Of a stretch of 64,000 nucleotides of DNA, positions 52,200 through 58,731 are shown one piece after another. This stretch comes from Thermithiobacillus tepidarius DSM 3134 (GTDB lineage Bacteria > Pseudomonadota > Gammaproteobacteria > Acidithiobacillales > Thermithiobacillaceae). The notes beneath the pieces are model-generated. The model was not told the origin of the DNA. It ran no database searches and saw only the letters and a list, made by a program, of their open reading frames with translations. The stretch lies in contig NZ_AUIS01000003.1 of NCBI RefSeq assembly GCF_000423825.1, positions 1-64,000 on the forward strand, read 5' to 3'. Made by a program: the position numbers and the translations under genes. The first letter of the stretch is position 1. Each line of letters starts with the position of its first letter.

Positions 52200-53770
52200 A
52201 TGAAATACAGCAGACGGCAGTTTCTCAAACTCGGGGCAATCGCGGGCGCGGGCCTGCTGCCATGGCAACTGGACCTGCGCAAGGCCTTCGGGCAGCCAGC
52301 CGTCCTGACGCCCTTCCTGGACCCCCTGCCCATCCCCACGGCCCTGCCCACCGCCGCGCAGTACCAGATCCGGATGACGGAGTTCTACCAGAAACTCCAC
52401 GCCAACCTGCCGCTCACCCGTGTATGGGGCTATAATGGCACCTACCCCGGCCCCACCATCGAAGCACGCGCCAACGTACCGATCAAGGTCACCTGGATCA
52501 ACAATCTGCCGACCACGCACCTGCTCAATGACGCGCTGGACTTCACCCTGCACGACATGACCGGCAATCCCGCCGTGCGCACGGTAGTGCACCTGCATGG
52601 CGGCCACGTGACGTCCCAGAGCGACGGCGGGCCCATGGACTGGTACGCCTTCGGGCGGCTCGGCGACCTTCGACTACCCGAACATCCAGCGGGCCAGCAC
52701 CCTGTGGTATCACGACCATGCCATCTCCAATACCCGCCTGAACGTCTACGCCGGCCTGGCGGGCTTTTACCTGCTCCGGGACGCGGTCGAGGACGGGCTC
52801 AACCTGTCCCGCGGTTCCTACGAGATCCCGCTCGTGATCCAGGATCGCAACCTCGACCAGAACGGCCAATCGCTGTATCCGCTGTCGGGTTTCCCGAACG
52901 CGCCCTGGATTCCGGAGTTCTTCGGGGACACGGTGCTGGTCAACGGCAAGGTGTGGCCCTTCCTGCGGGTCGAGCCCAGGAAGTATCGCTTCCGCATCCT
53001 GAACGACTCCAATGCCCGCTTCTATCGCCTCAGACTGTCCTCGGGGCAGGTCTTCCACCAGATCGGCAACGAAGGAGGACTGCTGCCCGCGCCCGCCATC
53101 GCGGCGGAAATCCTGCTGGCGCCGGCCGAACGCGCCGACGTGATCCTGGACTTCTCGCGGCGCGCCGGGCAGACGATCATCCTGAGCAGCACGGCGACTG
53201 CGCCGTTCCCCAATGGCCCGGCCCAGACGCTGAACATCCTGCAGTTGCGGGTGGACAAGCCGCTGGCGGGGGCGGACACCTCCAGCCTGCCCTTGGCGTT
53301 GCCGCCGGTGCCGCAGCTCCGGGTACCGGTCGTCCGGACGCGCAACCTGACGCTCGGAGGGCATGGACCCGGTCGTGCCCGGCCGGCTCCTGATGCTGCT
53401 CAACGGCCTGCCCTTCGACGCCCCGGTGACGGAAACGCCCAAGCGCGGCACGGCCGAAATCTGGCGCCTGATCAACCTGACGGTGGACACCCACCCCATC
53501 CACCTCCATCTGGTGCAGTTCCAGGTGCTCGGCCGGCAACGCTTCGACGTTAACCGCCATTTGGCGAGCAAGCAACTCGTCTTTACCGGCTCCCTCGTGC
53601 CGCCCGACCGGAACGAGTTGGGATACAAGGACACGGTGCGGGTGAATCCCGGCAAGGTGGTGTCGCTGCTGGTGCCATTCACCGACTTCACCGGGCGCTA
53701 CTCCTAGCATTGCCACATCATCGAACACGAGGATCATGACATGATGCGGCCCTTCGAGGTCCTGCCCTGA
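52200..53770 (+). pseudogene. Multicopper oxidase with two +1 frameshifts and an amber stop
   Basis: The intact ancestor was an exported laccase-like multicopper oxidase. The Tat signal RRQFLKLGAI starts at residue 5. Copper motifs remain in three different frames: HLHGGH at 52590 (frame 1), WYHDH at 52705 (frame 2), HPIHLH at 53492 (frame 3). One extra G in GGG at 52653-52655 (TTCGGGCGGCTCG, expected TTCGGCGGCTCG) breaks the first frame. One extra G at 53356-53357 breaks the second. Then TAG at 53705-53707 replaces the residue just before HCHIIEHEDHDMMRP, and the true end is TGA at 53768-53770. With three separate lesions, no full-length enzyme can be made by normal decoding. The ribosome site AGGAGG is intact, suggesting recent decay. 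Confidence 0.85.
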
Positions 53771-53800
53771 GCCAAGGCACCGGCCAGTTGGAAGGCGTCC

Positions 53801-53830
53801 GGCGGGATATCCGGCTACGGATATCCCGCC
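53801..53830 (+). terminator. Perfect 13-bp hairpin after the oxidase pseudogene
   Basis: GGCGGGATATCCG (53801-53813) and CGGATATCCCGCC (53818-53830) pair fully with loop GCTA and are followed by GTTTA. The T-tract is short, so termination may be weak. The hairpin separates the old oxidase unit from the fibre locus. Confidence 0.7.
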
Positions 53831-53918
53831 GTTTACGATGCGCCAAGCTCCCCATTGCCGAGCCGCAGCGCGGTTTCCAGCCAGATCCTCCCCCCGCAGC
53901 CCGATTGCATGCAGCCGC

Positions 53919-53938
53919 ACTGTTAAGGTGCTGAACAG
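53919..53938. promoter_or_regulatory. Distal conserved element upstream of the first repeat-protein gene
   Basis: ACTGTTAAGGTGCTGAACAG resembles GCTGTACCAATGCTGAACA at 57396-57414. Both end TGCTGAACA, and the arms TGTT and AACA are inverted in this copy. The centres of both lie about 199 bases before the -24 GG of their sigma-54 promoters. It may be a second activator site. Confidence 0.45.
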
Positions 53939-54011
53939 TTTTGCGTCCAGGGCCGCGACTCAGTTTTCATGCGCTTTTGGCAACCCGCCCTGGCTGCCGC
54001 TGAAGGAGGGG

Positions 54012-54029
54012 TGTTAATCCGCATTTACA
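54012..54029. promoter_or_regulatory. Candidate activator site TGTTAA-N6-TTTACA (first copy)
   Basis: TGTTAA (54012-54017) and TTTACA (54024-54029) flank six bases; the arms are inverted repeats with one mismatch. The same element appears at 57489-57506. Its start is 116 bases before the -24 GG, a normal distance for a sigma-54 enhancer site. The likely binder is the activator encoded at 59978-61363. Confidence 0.65.
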
Positions 54030-54126
54030 CTTGCATCTGCCGCCACTGTCGCTCCCACGAACCCCGCCCTGCCAAATCCGACAAAAAGCAATTCATTTTT
54101 AACGACTTAAGGTCGAGCGAAGCACT

Positions 54127-54142
54127 TGGCACACCCCTTGCT
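54127..54142 (+). promoter_or_regulatory. Sigma-54 promoter of the first repeat-protein gene
   Basis: TGGCAC-ACCCC-TTGCT matches the sigma-54 consensus at every fixed position, with GG at 54128-54129 and GC at 54140-54141. Transcription would begin near 54153, giving a 5' leader of about 104 bases before the ATG at 54257. Confidence 0.88.
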
Positions 54143-54256
54143 AAATCCCAGTGCCGACCAACGGGCTGCAGGCTGCACCGGCAGAATAGTGGGTAGGACT
54201 CGCGCACCGGATACGTTGCGTAATCACCATAAATCCAAATTTCAGGAGGATTCACC

Positions 54257-55162
54257 ATGAACAAGACGTTGATGGCTGGCATTTCCGCTGTGCTCTTCGG
54301 CCTGTCCGCCTCCGCCTGGGCGTCCGGAGACACCAACGCCGCCGGCAGCATCGCCGACGCCGGCGCCGCCGTGGCCGGCAACGTGGCGGTCACGCTGTTC
54401 AGCGCCCAAGACAACACCATCAAGAACAACGCCTTCCAGCACGCCGAGGGCATCACCCAGGTGCAGCAGAACAACGGCAGCAACAACGCCATGCAGCAGG
54501 GCGTGGCGGTATCGGCCAACAAGAACGTGGGCGGCGCCAAGAGCAACGCCGCCGCCACCGGCGACTACAACGTCGCGGAAGTCGGGCCCAATCTCGACGT
54601 CAACATCGGCAGCACCCAGAACAACACTCTCAAGGACAATGCCTTCCAGGGTGCCTCTGGCGTGACCCAGGTGCAGCAGAACAACGGCAGCAACAACATC
54701 ATGCAGCAGGGTGCCGCGGTGGCGGCCAATGAGGCCGACAACTACGGCGCCAGCACCGCCATCGCTGATTCCGGACATGGCGCTGCCGTGATCGGCAACG
54801 GTGCTGCCACCACCTCCTTCTACTTCTATGGCGGTACGCAGGACAACACCATCAAGGACAACGCCTTCAAGCAGGCCGAAGGCATCACCCAGGTGCAGCA
54901 GAACAACGGCAGCAACAATGCCATGCAGCAGGGTGCCGCGGTGGCCGCCAACAAGTGGGACAGCATCTGGAGCACGGCCGTCGCCGGCAGTTCCCTGGGT
55001 GCGGTGGTGGCCGGCAACGGCAGCGCCGTGATCATGGCCAGCCAGGACAACACCATCAAGGACAATGCCTTCCAGCAGGTGTCCGGCATCACCCAGGTGC
55101 AGCAGAACAACGGCGCCAACAACGCCATGCAGCAGCAGGTCGCCGTGTCCGTCAACCGCTGA
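54257..55162 (+). CDS. Secreted four-repeat Gln/Asn-rich protein, putative amyloid-like fibre subunit 1
   Basis: The 301-aa protein has a Sec signal peptide (1-22, ending SASAWA). Four 38-residue repeats follow at 51-88, 121-158, 195-232 and 263-300. Each runs QDNTIKDNAF, about four variable residues, GITQVQQNNG, then NNAMQQ and a hydrophobic AVAVSAN-like strand. Linkers of 30-36 residues are less conserved. There is no Cys. Regular Gln, Asn and Gly at fixed places, alternating with small hydrophobics, recalls curlin and FapB/FapC repeats and fits a beta-solenoid or amyloid. Expression appears to be sigma-54 dependent. Pseudomonas Fap is the best analogy, but homology needs testing. The function as fibre is inferred. 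Confidence 0.8.
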   Translation: MNKTLMAGISAVLFGLSASAWASGDTNAAGSIADAGAAVAGNVAVTLFSAQDNTIKNNAFQHAEGITQVQQNNGSNNAMQQGVAVSANKNVGGAKSNAAATGDYNVAEVGPNLDVNIGSTQNNTLKDNAFQGASGVTQVQQNNGSNNIMQQGAAVAANEADNYGASTAIADSGHGAAVIGNGAATTSFYFYGGTQDNTIKDNAFKQAEGITQVQQNNGSNNAMQQGAAVAANKWDSIWSTAVAGSSLGAVVAGNGSAVIMASQDNTIKDNAFQQVSGITQVQQNNGANNAMQQQVAVSVNR

Positions 55163-55172
55163 GGGCGATCCG

Positions 55173-55201
55173 GCCGGTGGGCGCCAGCCCACCGGCTTCT
55201 T
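55173..55201 (+). terminator. Terminator or attenuator after the first repeat-protein gene
   Basis: GCCGGTGGGC (55173-55182) and GCCCACCGGC (55187-55196) form a perfect 10-bp stem with loop GCCA and then TTCTT. It is nearly the same as the terminator at 58660-58691 but has a weaker T-tract, so some transcripts could pass into the genes downstream, which lack another visible promoter. Confidence 0.75.
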
Positions 55202-55236
55202 CCCCGACAGGCAACTTTGGGAGAAGGAATGGCGTC

Positions 55237-55584
55237 ATGAAACAGTTTGCGCGTAGAGCACTGTTGAGCGGGACGCTGCTGGGCACCCTGCTGAGCGGGG
55301 GGGCTGCGCTGGCCGATGCGCCGGTTGACAGCTTCGCCATGGGTCACGCCGTTTCCGAAGCGGAACTGGGCCATCAGCGGGGCACTTTCGCCCCGGGGGT
55401 CGACATCAACGAACTCATGAAGGCCAGTTCGAACGGCAACAGCGTGTATTCCAGCTTCACCGGCAGCAATGCGATCGAAGGTGGCGCCTTTGGCGGCGCC
55501 AGCGGGATCGTGAACGTAATCCAGAACAATGGCAACAATGTGATCATTCAGAATGCCGTAATCGTCAGCATCACCATGCAGTGA
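55237..55584 (+). CDS. Secreted single-repeat protein, putative minor fibre subunit
   Basis: The 115-aa protein has a signal peptide (about 1-27, ending AALADA). Residues 40-49, SEAELGHQRG, resemble the end of a double-glycine-type leader. Residues 77-115 form one diverged copy of the 38-residue repeat: NAIEGGAF, SGIVNVIQNNG, then VIIQ and VIVSITMQ, which line up with NTIKDNAF, SGITQVQQNNG and VAVSVN of the major subunits. A single-repeat partner could act as a nucleator, as CsgB or FapB do, but this is inference. The ribosome site GAGAAGGA precedes the ATG at 55237. Confidence 0.72.
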   Translation: MKQFARRALLSGTLLGTLLSGGAALADAPVDSFAMGHAVSEAELGHQRGTFAPGVDINELMKASSNGNSVYSSFTGSNAIEGGAFGGASGIVNVIQNNGNNVIIQNAVIVSITMQ

Positions 55585-55626
55585 ATCGCGGCCCCGCCCG
55601 GGGCCGCCTCCATTCGGGAGGAGAGC

Positions 55627-56334
55627 ATGTCCTTCGATCGCCCCATGCGCCCCATGCTTGCCTTAGCCATCGCCCTGCTGCTCGGTGCTCCCGGCGCTGA
55701 AGCAGGCATGACCATGCTCAACGGCGTGGGCGGCAGCTTCAATGTCGGCGTGAAGAGCTTGAAGGAAATGCGCTTTCGCAGCGTGGTCAAGCAGCAGTAC
55801 GACTTCAGCTGCGGCTCGGCGGCCCTGGCTACCCTGCTGACCTACAACTATCAGCGGCCCACCACGGAGCAAGACACCTTCAAGGCCATGTACGAGGCCG
55901 GCGACAAGGCAAAGATCCAGAAGGAAGGCTTTTCGCTGCTGGACATGAAACGCTACCTGGAAAGCCACGGCTATCGGGCCGACGGCTTCCGCGTGTCCCT
56001 GGATAAGCTGGCCGAGACCGGCGTACCGGCCATCGTGCTTGTAAATATCAACGGCTACATGCATTTCGTGGTGGTCAAGGGCGTTTCGCGCGACGAGGTA
56101 CTGGTCGGCGATCCGGCTCTGGGCCTGCGGCGCATGCCGCGCGCCGATTTCGAATCCAGTTGGAACGGCATTCTTTTCGTCATCCACGCCGCCAAGGCGG
56201 GCATGCTGGCACACAGCGGTTTCAACAGCGAGGATGTCTGGCAACAGGTCCCCCGGGCGCCCCTGGGTTTGGCCGTGAGCCGTGAGGCCCTGGCCTCCTT
56301 CAGTTTGCTCCTGCCTGGCAAAAACGACTTTTAG
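55627..56334 (+). CDS. Exported stand-alone C39-family peptidase (FapD-like)
   Basis: This 235-aa protein has a signal peptide (about 1-26) and a C39-like papain-fold domain without ABC transporter parts. The oxyanion Gln (Q56), catalytic Cys in YDFSCGSAALATLL (C62), His in GYMHFVVVKG (H146) and Asp in VGDPALG (D162) are all present, so it should be active. Fap operons carry a similar C39-like protein, FapD. It lies between two small secreted proteins with leader-like RG or RGG sites, its most likely substrates. The ribosome site GGAGGAGA is strong. Processing in the periplasm is inferred. Confidence 0.85.
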   Translation: MSFDRPMRPMLALAIALLLGAPGAEAGMTMLNGVGGSFNVGVKSLKEMRFRSVVKQQYDFSCGSAALATLLTYNYQRPTTEQDTFKAMYEAGDKAKIQKEGFSLLDMKRYLESHGYRADGFRVSLDKLAETGVPAIVLVNINGYMHFVVVKGVSRDEVLVGDPALGLRRMPRADFESSWNGILFVIHAAKAGMLAHSGFNSEDVWQQVPRAPLGLAVSREALASFSLLLPGKNDF

Positions 56335-56347
56335 GGGAAGAGATCAC

Positions 56348-56833
56348 ATGAGCACTTCAGACGGGGTGGCAGCACCTTGTTTTCGCATCTACAGACACCT
56401 GTGTGCGGCGGCCCTGCTGACCGCCTTGCCGCTGACGCCCCTGCCGGCCCTGGCCCAGACAGGCTTTGCCGGCCTGCAGACCGTCAGCCACGAGGAACTG
56501 GACCAAATGCGCGGCGGCTTCCTGGTCAACGGACTGCAAATCAACTTCAGCCTGGAAACGGCCACCTACGTCAACGGCGCGCTGCAGGCGCAGTCCACCC
56601 TCAACGGCATCGAGCACAGCAATCTCATCCAGATCGGCAACGGGAACGCCGTGTCGCCAGAGGCCTTCAAAGACACGCAGGCGCTGTTGACCGTCATCCA
56701 GAACAACCTGGACTCCCAGGTCATTCAGCACTTCACGGCACTCAACATGCAGGTCGCCAACACCAGCGCATACCAGCGCTCGACGCAGCTCGGCGCCATG
56801 CTGGACAACCAAGCCCTGCTCCTGCGTCCCTGA
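56348..56833 (+). CDS. Secreted protein with RGG leader-like site and one diverged repeat
   Basis: The 161-aa protein has a longer signal peptide (about 15-36, ending LPALAQ). Residues 46-57, VSHEELDQMRGG, look like a double-glycine leader of the kind cut by C39 peptidases. A diverged repeat copy is seen near 100-137: AVSPEAF, LLTVIQNNLDSQVIQ and ALNMQV. Compare the role of accessory fibre proteins such as FapA or FapE, though no direct similarity is claimed. It follows the peptidase gene by 13 bp. Confidence 0.68.
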   Translation: MSTSDGVAAPCFRIYRHLCAAALLTALPLTPLPALAQTGFAGLQTVSHEELDQMRGGFLVNGLQINFSLETATYVNGALQAQSTLNGIEHSNLIQIGNGNAVSPEAFKDTQALLTVIQNNLDSQVIQHFTALNMQVANTSAYQRSTQLGAMLDNQALLLRP

Positions 56834-56905
56834 GACCAACGTCTGGTCCGCGAAGTTATCGAATAACGCAACATCATTGTGCCCATGTCACACCGGAGAA
56901 AGGCC

Positions 56906-57271
56906 ATGGTTGGAATGATGCGCAGAGATATCGCGCGGCCAGGCGGCCGGCAGGGACACCCCCGCCGGCGCTTGGTCCTGGGGGCGGCCGCCTGGGCGAT
57001 CCTGGCCGGCTGCCCGTTGCATGCCCTGGCTGAAGAACAAGCGCTTGCCCAGCCTGCTGATGCCATGGCCGCCTTCGGCACCGCGGCGCTGAACAACGCC
57101 GACCTTGCCCGGGACAGCGGTCTCGGCTTCTCCCAGCAGATGCCGGCCATGAGTCGTTCCTACCAGGAGCTGGCGGTGATCCTGTGGGATGAAAGCGCCC
57201 GTCCGCGCAAGCACCAACAGGAAAATCCCGTTTCGAACCTCGCCCTGCCCCGCTCTCCCAAACTACCCTGA
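56906..57271 (+). CDS. Small exported protein, probable lipoprotein
   Basis: The 121-aa protein of unknown function has a basic N-terminus (MRRDIARPGGRQGHPRRR), a hydrophobic stretch and the lipobox LAGC at 33-36; a signal peptidase I site after LHALA is the alternative. LNNADLARDSGLG (62-74) weakly resembles the leader-like motif of the two neighbours. The ATG at 56906 has GGAG at a good distance; GTG 56879 and ATG 56885 are also in frame. It is the last gene before a terminator. Confidence 0.55.
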   Translation: MVGMMRRDIARPGGRQGHPRRRLVLGAAAWAILAGCPLHALAEEQALAQPADAMAAFGTAALNNADLARDSGLGFSQQMPAMSRSYQELAVILWDESARPRKHQQENPVSNLALPRSPKLP

Positions 57272-57290
57272 TGCATTGCAGCGCCAACTA

Positions 57291-57316
57291 GGACGCCCCG
57301 TTGCGGGGCGTCCTTT
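57291..57316 (+). terminator. Rho-independent terminator
   Basis: GGACGCCCCG (57291-57300) and CGGGGCGTCC (57304-57313) form a perfect 10-bp stem with loop TTG, followed by TTT. It ends the unit that starts at the first sigma-54 promoter. Confidence 0.8.
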
Positions 57317-57395
57317 GCGCTTGCAGCGCGACCTCCAGCGCATGCGGCACTCCGTGGCGCCACGCCGGATGCCGCACGCGGCCAGCCTGTTTACT

Positions 57396-57414
57396 GCTGT
57401 ACCAATGCTGAACA
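57396..57414. promoter_or_regulatory. Distal conserved element upstream of the second repeat-protein gene
   Basis: GCTGTACCAATGCTGAACA is the counterpart of the element at 53919-53938, at the same distance from its sigma-54 promoter (about 199 bases from its centre to the -24 GG). Confidence 0.45.
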
Positions 57415-57488
57415 ACTCGCGTGTTCTGGCGGCAGGCCTGTGTTTATCTCGCATGCTGCCGCCATTGCGCGGGCGCGACACCAGCGGG

Positions 57489-57506
57489 TGTTAAATCTCC
57501 TTTACA
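57489..57506. promoter_or_regulatory. Candidate activator site TGTTAA-N6-TTTACA (second copy)
   Basis: TGTTAA (57489-57494) and TTTACA (57501-57506) flank six bases, as at 54012-54029. Its start lies 115 bases before the -24 GG, within one base of the first copy. The six spacer bases differ between copies, so the arms appear to be what is conserved. Confidence 0.65.
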
Positions 57507-57602
57507 CAGTTGCAACGCATGCATCCAGCACTTCCGCTCGCAGGCCTTTCGAAAGCAAACTTTAATCATAAAAAACAAAAAGTTAGCCAAAAAAGACAAC
57601 CT

Positions 57603-57618
57603 TGGCACAAGCTTTGCT
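57603..57618 (+). promoter_or_regulatory. Sigma-54 promoter of the second repeat-protein gene
   Basis: TGGCAC-AAGCT-TTGCT is a perfect sigma-54 consensus with GG at 57604-57605 and GC at 57616-57617. Transcription would begin near 57629, with a leader of about 91 bases before the ATG at 57720. Confidence 0.88.
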
Positions 57619-57719
57619 GAATAGAGCATGCCATGAAGTCAATTTACGGCTAATGGGTGGGACGACAAGCAAGGCACCACGACCATATTTGTTTTCATTC
57701 AACTAGTGAGGAGAATGCG

Positions 57720-58643
57720 ATGAACAAGACCTTGATGGCTGGCATTTCCGCTGTGCTCTTCGGCCTGTCCGCCTCCGCCTGGGCGACGGGGCCGAGCGAA
57801 TCCAACGCCGCCGGCAGCAGTGCCGACGCCGGCGCCGCCGTGTTGCTCAATGCCGCCGTGACGGCGGCTACCGTCCAGGACAACACCATCAAGGACAACG
57901 CCTTCCAGCACGCCGAGGGCATCACCCAGGTGCAGCAGAACAACGGCAGCAACAATGCCATGCAGCAGGGCGTGGCGGTATCGGCCAGCACGACCAAGGA
58001 CAAGGACGACGGTCATACGCACAGCAACTTCGCCTACGCCCATGACGGCAACGGCGCCCTGGTCGGCGGCAACGTTTCCGTAAGCCTTGGCAACCTGCAG
58101 GACAACACCATCAAGGACAACGCCTTCCAGCAGGCCGAAGGCATCACCCAGGTGCAGCAGAACAATGGCAGCAACAACGCCATGCAGCAGGGTGCGGCCG
58201 TGGCGGCGAACCAGGAAGACAATTACGGCGCCAGCAAAGCCATCGCCCATTCGGCGCACGAGGCCGTGGTGATCGGCAACGGCGCTGCCGTGGCGGAGTA
58301 TATCGAGCTGCTCGATCCCCAGCACAATACCATCAAGGACAACGCCTTCCAGCAGGCCGAGGGCATCACTCAGGTGCAGCAGAACAACGGCGCCAACAAC
58401 GCCATGCAGCAGGGTGCCGCGGTGGCCGCCAACAAGTGGGACAGCATCTGGAGCACCGCTCTCGCCAGCAGCTCGCTCTCGGCGGCGGTGGCCGGCAACG
58501 GCAGCGCCGTGATCATGGCCAGCCAGGACAACACCATCAAGGACAACGCCTTCCAGCAGGTGTCCGGCATCACCCAGGTGCAGCAGAACAACGGCGCCAA
58601 CAACGCCATGCAGCAGCAGGTCGCCGTGTCCGTCAACCGCTGA
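57720..58643 (+). CDS. Secreted four-repeat Gln/Asn-rich protein, putative amyloid-like fibre subunit 2
   Basis: The 307-aa paralog of the product of 54257-55162 has the same signal peptide (differing only near its end). Its repeats lie at 53-90, 127-164, 201-238 and 269-306, with QDNTIKDNAF and GITQVQQNNG almost unvaried. The last 70 residues, from NKWDSIWST to the C-terminus, are nearly the same as in subunit 1. The linker after repeat 1 differs and is charged and His-bearing (KDKDDGHTHSN). The ATG at 57720 follows GAGGAG. It is transcribed alone from its own sigma-54 promoter to a strong terminator. Fibre function is inferred. Confidence 0.8.
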   Translation: MNKTLMAGISAVLFGLSASAWATGPSESNAAGSSADAGAAVLLNAAVTAATVQDNTIKDNAFQHAEGITQVQQNNGSNNAMQQGVAVSASTTKDKDDGHTHSNFAYAHDGNGALVGGNVSVSLGNLQDNTIKDNAFQQAEGITQVQQNNGSNNAMQQGAAVAANQEDNYGASKAIAHSAHEAVVIGNGAAVAEYIELLDPQHNTIKDNAFQQAEGITQVQQNNGANNAMQQGAAVAANKWDSIWSTALASSSLSAAVAGNGSAVIMASQDNTIKDNAFQQVSGITQVQQNNGANNAMQQQVAVSVNR

Positions 58644-58659
58644 AGACGCGCGACAGACA

Positions 58660-58691
58660 GGCCGGTGGGCATCAGCCCACCGGCCTTTTTT
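58660..58691 (+). terminator. Strong terminator after the second repeat-protein gene
   Basis: GGCCGGTGGGC (58660-58670) and GCCCACCGGCC (58675-58685) form a perfect 11-bp stem with loop ATCA, followed by six T. The stem is shared with 55173-55196, showing that the duplication included the 3' flank. Confidence 0.9.
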
Positions 58692-58731
58692 ATGCCTCAC
58701 GCCGGCAGCGGCGAGAGGGAAAACCCGCAGG

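Noticed and set aside
53705-53707. UAG read as pyrrolysine or by programmed readthrough
   Set aside because: Two frameshifts upstream already break the gene, and nothing in the window supports recoding.
54242-55192. Antisense open frame opposite the first repeat-protein gene
   Set aside because: It is His/Gly/Val-rich and arises from the regular codon pattern of the repeats; the sense strand has promoter, ribosome site, signal peptide and terminator.
54257-58643. CRISPR or DNA-level repeat element in the repeat-protein genes
   Set aside because: The periodicity is in frame and the variation preserves the protein motif, so these are coding repeats with signal peptides.
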